Positions 60,662 through 64,000 of a stretch of DNA of 64,000 bases are shown here, piece by piece. Each line of letters starts with the position of its first letter. Position 1 is the first letter of the stretch. Location: contig NC_050474.1 of NCBI RefSeq assembly GCF_013373865.1, positions 15,067,045 through 15,131,044 of the forward strand. Direction: 5' to 3'. The notes below the pieces were generated by a model. The model worked only from the letters and a program-made list of their open reading frames with translations, was not told where the DNA came from and searched no databases. This stretch comes from Monomorium pharaonis (taxonomy: Eukaryota > Arthropoda > Insecta > Hymenoptera > Formicidae). The position numbers and the translations under genes are program-made.

Positions 60662-61877
60662 TGAAAGGATTGTCGCTGCACAAATCACTGACTATTTAAC
60701 TGAATACAATCTCCTAAATCCAAGACAGTCAGTATATTGACTAGGTCATAGTACTCAGTCAGCACTTTTACGAGTATGTGATGATATTAAGGAGGGTATT
60801 GATAGTGGACTCATCACAATCTTAGTCCTTTTTGATCTTAGTAAAGCGTTTGATACGGTTCCACATTTAGGCTTGCTTGTTAAACTCAAGAGGATTGGAT
60901 TCTCTGATGCTGTCCTCACATGGATTTTTTCGTATCTGACTGGACGTTCTCAAGCGGTGATGAGTGATACTGGTGATTTCTCAAATTGGCTGTCTACGTC
61001 ATCTGGTGTCCCGCAGGGCTCAGTACTTGGTCCACTCTTATTCTCACTCTTTGTTAATGATATTGGTAATGTGTTGCAATATTCGTCTCACATGATGTTT
61101 GCGGATGATATTCAAATCTATCTTTCCTGCCGATTGACAGATATACATCAAAGTCTCGAATTGGTGTCGCAAGATGCAAATGCGGTATTCAACTATGCCG
61201 AGTCAAACGGTCTTAAATTGAATCCTGCTAAATCAAGTGTGTTTATTTGTGGCAGTCAAGCTTATGTGAGAAACATTAATCTTAACGCTCTTCCGCCTAT
61301 GATAGTAAATCATGTGCCTCTTTCTTTTGTGAGTGAGATTAGGAACTTGGGTGTTGCTTTCACATCTACTCTTTCTTGGAAGAAACATGTTTTGCAGGTG
61401 TCGCAGAGGGTTCATTATGCGCTTCATAGGCTAAAATTTAATAGAAATTCCCTTTCCACTAATTTAAGAATTAAGTTAGTAACGACATTGATAATCCCGC
61501 TGATTGATTATTGTTGCCTGGTATATCATGACTTGAGCAAGGATTTGAATGCCAGATCGCAGAAAACTGTAAATTGCTGTATACGTTTTATTTTTAATCT
61601 TAGATGGGATGAGCGCATTACGCCATATAGATGTCGATTGGGATGGCTTTCTGTTAAAAATAGAAGACTATATTTTCTTGGCTGTCAGATGTACCGTATT
61701 GTTTTCTTACAGTCTCCATCTTATCTGAGCGAGCTTTTCTCTCGACCTGACCCCTCATTGAGGAGTTCTAATCGCCTTGCAGTTTCATCACAGACCTTTC
61801 ATATATCTTTTTGTAGAACCACCGTGTACATGCGCTCTTTTGGTCTTTCTTTAATACGTTTTTGGCATTCTATATAG
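60662..61877 (+). pseudogene. CR1/L2-type LINE ORF2, C-terminal RT portion
   Basis: From 60662 the frame reads RT motifs: LFDLSKAFDTVPH, then SGVPQGSVLGPLLFSLFVND, then MMFADDIQIY (catalytic FADD). A 335-codon open frame (60873-61877) continues through thumb to a C-terminus with RRLYFLGCQMYR, SPSYLSELF and LSLIRFWHSI, typical of CR1/L2-like and related jockey-superfamily LINEs. Endonuclease and early RT are missing (5' truncation at a CT run, 60636-60655), and a stop occurs near 60745. Only the 3' 500 bp lies outside the palindrome copy. Confidence 0.85.
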
Positions 61878-62618
61878 CAACATAAAGTCTTCACCCTCCC
61901 TTACATCCTTCAGAAATCTCCACTCATACTTACTTCAGTCTAAATCTAATTAAGTATTCCGTTCTTCTAAACTTCGATCCTGTCTGATTATCTTGTTGAA
62001 AATGTCATATTAATGATTCTATGTAAGCTGCGTCGTGCTATCTACTCTAATCATAGTTAAAGTTGCGCTTGTTACTATTAAAATAGATTTTAAGCTTTAA
62101 TTTTAGTCTGTTATTAATTTTAAGTGATGTATTTGTGTGCAATTTTCGATACTTCGTAAAATTTTCTATAGTTATTAATTGAAATTGTTTAAATTTAAGT
62201 AGGTTAAGTTGCACTATATTTCCTACTATCGATATAAAACGGCGTAGTGCATTATTAAAATTTCTAAGTAGAGCTATATCCTTTATTTTTGTTTTAGTTT
62301 AAACTGCGTTTGTACTATTACTAGTTTTAGTTTTAATTTTAGTTGATATCAGTTTATGTGATACATTATGACGCTATTTTTTATTACTTGCTTTATTTTT
62401 CCATTGTTTATTAGTTGTAACTGTTGAATTTTTAGTTGTCTCAAGCTTTGTTAATTACTTGGTTTAAATCACCTTGGTTGAGTCATATGTGGGAAAAATT
62501 TTGTTATTCTGCTTAAATTTTTATAACTGCTAGATTATTTGCTGAACTTGCATTCCTTATGTACTGCTATGTTCTATCTTTGCTCTTTAGCTAATGCTTG
62601 GGCATAAATAAACACAAT

Positions 62619-62691
<73 letters not shown>
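61878..62691 (+). other. LINE 3' UTR ending in a (TC)n tail
   Basis: About 740 bp of T-rich sequence without ORFs ends ataaacacaatcaa followed by about 35 TC repeats (62622-62691) instead of poly(A). CR1/L2-like elements commonly end in short tandem repeats rather than poly(A), so the TC run may be the LINE tail. Confidence 0.55.
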
Positions 62692-62693
<2 letters not shown>

Positions 62694-62694
62694 C

Positions 62695-63150
62695 CCTCCC
62701 TCCCTCCCCTCCCCCATCTCATTTTCCCTCTCAAGTACTACGTACACAAATACAATAAATATTATCACTTTTAACATTTTCAGTTTGTACTATTCTATTT
62801 CCATTTTGTGTAATTTAAATAAAATTTTAACAATGATTATTTCTTTATATTTTTATTGTTAAACACGCTCGAAAAACAAAATTAGCGAAAATTATTACTA
62901 GGACTGCGATAAATAATCAGCACAATACTTTCTCTCTGAATGTCATATCGTGTTTAATGTTAAAAGTGTTAAAGAAATAGTAATCTCGTTTAAAAAATTT
63001 TTTATGACACATAATAAAACTCAAATAGTATTGATTGAAATTGTTGTTAAAAATATTGTGTTTATATTTTATGTAAATACTTTAGAAGCAAAAGTATTCT
63101 GCTAAATTCGCAAAATACATCTTTTTATCTTTGTTTCTTTTAATATAAAA
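62695..63150. repeat. Repeat related to 35350-35972
   Basis: tcaagtactacgtacaca, then cacgctcgaaaaacaaaatt, then aaataatcagcacaatac match both halves of the fold-back at 35350-35972. This matching region extends the giant palindrome beyond the N gap. Confidence 0.7.
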
Positions 63151-63318
63151 AATATTCTGCCTTATTTTTAGTATTGCAGAGTCAAAAACGTTCTCAATAA
63201 AAATTGGACCAACTTAGCAAATTCACGAAAACGCTATTCGCACCACCACCGAGGTAGACAGCTTGGTGCGTTTTTTTTTAAGTGGTTTCCCCAGTAGGCC
63301 TAATTCGCTCTCATTATT

Positions 63319-64000
63319 TTAATGCAATAATTGCTCAAAGTGTTTGCCTTGTGCATCTAAGCACAGTTCGGCTCTTCGAACAATCTGCTGTGTTGCTCGG
63401 CGTATCATGTCTGGTATTACTGTATTAAAAGCCGCTGATATCGCTTCGCGTACCTCGACTTAAGTACGTTTACGCATATGCTCGACTTTCGCTTTAATAT
63501 GGCCCCAAACAAAATAGTCGAGCACGTTTAAATCTGGCGATCGTAGTGGCCAGGCGATTGGGCCACCTCGAGCCATCCATTGATCTGGAAAACGTTCGTC
63601 TAAGATCTCACGCACACGTCGGGAGAAATATGCCGGAGCTCCATTATGCTAGAAAATCATATTACCCCGTACGTGTACAGGGATATCTTCTAAAAGCGAT
63701 GGCAAATCATTGATCAAAAAATTTGCATATGCTAGTCCGTTAAGTCGTGGTGGCAGAAAAATTGGACCAATCTAAAAATTAGTAATAATTTGTAACAGTG
63801 ATAATTATTAGTAACAGTTATTAATATATGCGTCGAGTATATGTATTATAAGTACAGCAAAGGAGAAATTCTTATTTCGTAAGAATATTTACCAATCTAT
63901 CGTCAATTACACCTGCCCGTTAATCGCCCAGCGATATTGAAATGCAATTTGACGAATGGCGTGAGGATTTTCGTCTGACCATTTCATTGAATTGCGCGAA
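63319..64000 (-). pseudogene. Tc1/mariner-type transposase with apparent intron
   Basis: The minus strand from the window end reads WSDENPHAIRQIAFQYRWAI, then GVIDDRL at 63893. A 121-bp segment (63772-63892) begins GTAAAT and ends TTTTTAG. Beyond it the frame continues IGPIFLPPRLNGLAYANF, then HNGAPAYFSRRVREIL and PIAWPLRSPDLN, ending KHFEQLLH at the stop 63319-63321. Two in-frame stops (about 63650 and 63460) and Asn in place of the second catalytic Asp make it dead. There are 36 residues between that position and the Asp of SPDLN. The 5' part lies outside the window. Confidence 0.8.

Larger units (their letters stand above)
49077..61378. repeat. Right arm of the giant inverted repeat
   Basis: Reverse complement of 35998-48125 (see that entry). 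This arm is about 170 bp longer and keeps longer ORFs, so it is probably the more accurate version of the sequence. Confidence 0.95.

Noticed and set aside
35998..61378. A single 25-kb transposon with 12-kb terminal inverted repeats
   Set aside because: The arms contain the same internal nested insertions with the same duplications, so the symmetry arose after them; duplication or assembly fold-back explains it better.

Overview
The window looks like insect DNA, most probably from an ant or another hymenopteran. It is AT-rich, has no operons or bacterial signals, and is packed with insect-type transposon relics (mariner/Tc1, pogo-like, hAT-like, Kolobok/Mutator-like, R1-like and CR1/L2-like LINEs, env-bearing Gypsy). 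No complete host gene can be supported. The only host-like coding piece is a possible terminal exon at 7362-7568. A degenerate coding-like block at 16130-17700 has no identified origin.

Layout. 1-8900: small inverted-repeat elements, a broken pogo-like transposase, a Kolobok/Mutator-like transposase fragment, an antisense LINE ORF1 relic and the candidate exon. 8900-18100: unassigned sequence, an R1-like LINE 3' end, several elements built from short tandem arrays, and the coding-like block. 18127-21113: a 3-kb inverted-repeat composite holding a deleted mariner, a huge TGCG microsatellite and another array element. 21250-26860: split satellite units, an ORF of unknown function and an inverted-repeat element. 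26865-31912: array elements, including one 3.1-kb copy nested about four deep. 31941-34850: Gypsy pol split by a TTAA-flanked DNA transposon. 35676-63010: a giant imperfect palindrome with a GA-rich centre near 48.7 kb, interrupted by a 25-N gap. 63319-64000: a Tc1/mariner-type transposase pseudogene with an apparent GT-AG intron.

The most distinctive signal is a dispersed family of non-autonomous elements. They have short termini of the type GRGWGMG, 8-bp target duplications (exact in three insertions), and inverted left and right arrays of 15-16 bp units. Many copies also carry a conserved asymmetric core with a (CA)n run. Array sequence differs between copies, but almost every unit keeps the skeleton GTG-N-N-CA/CG. 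I do not recognise this as a named family.

The giant palindrome should be treated with suspicion. Its arms differ mainly by small deletions in the left arm rather than by substitutions, as expected of a fold-back or poorly polished long-read assembly.
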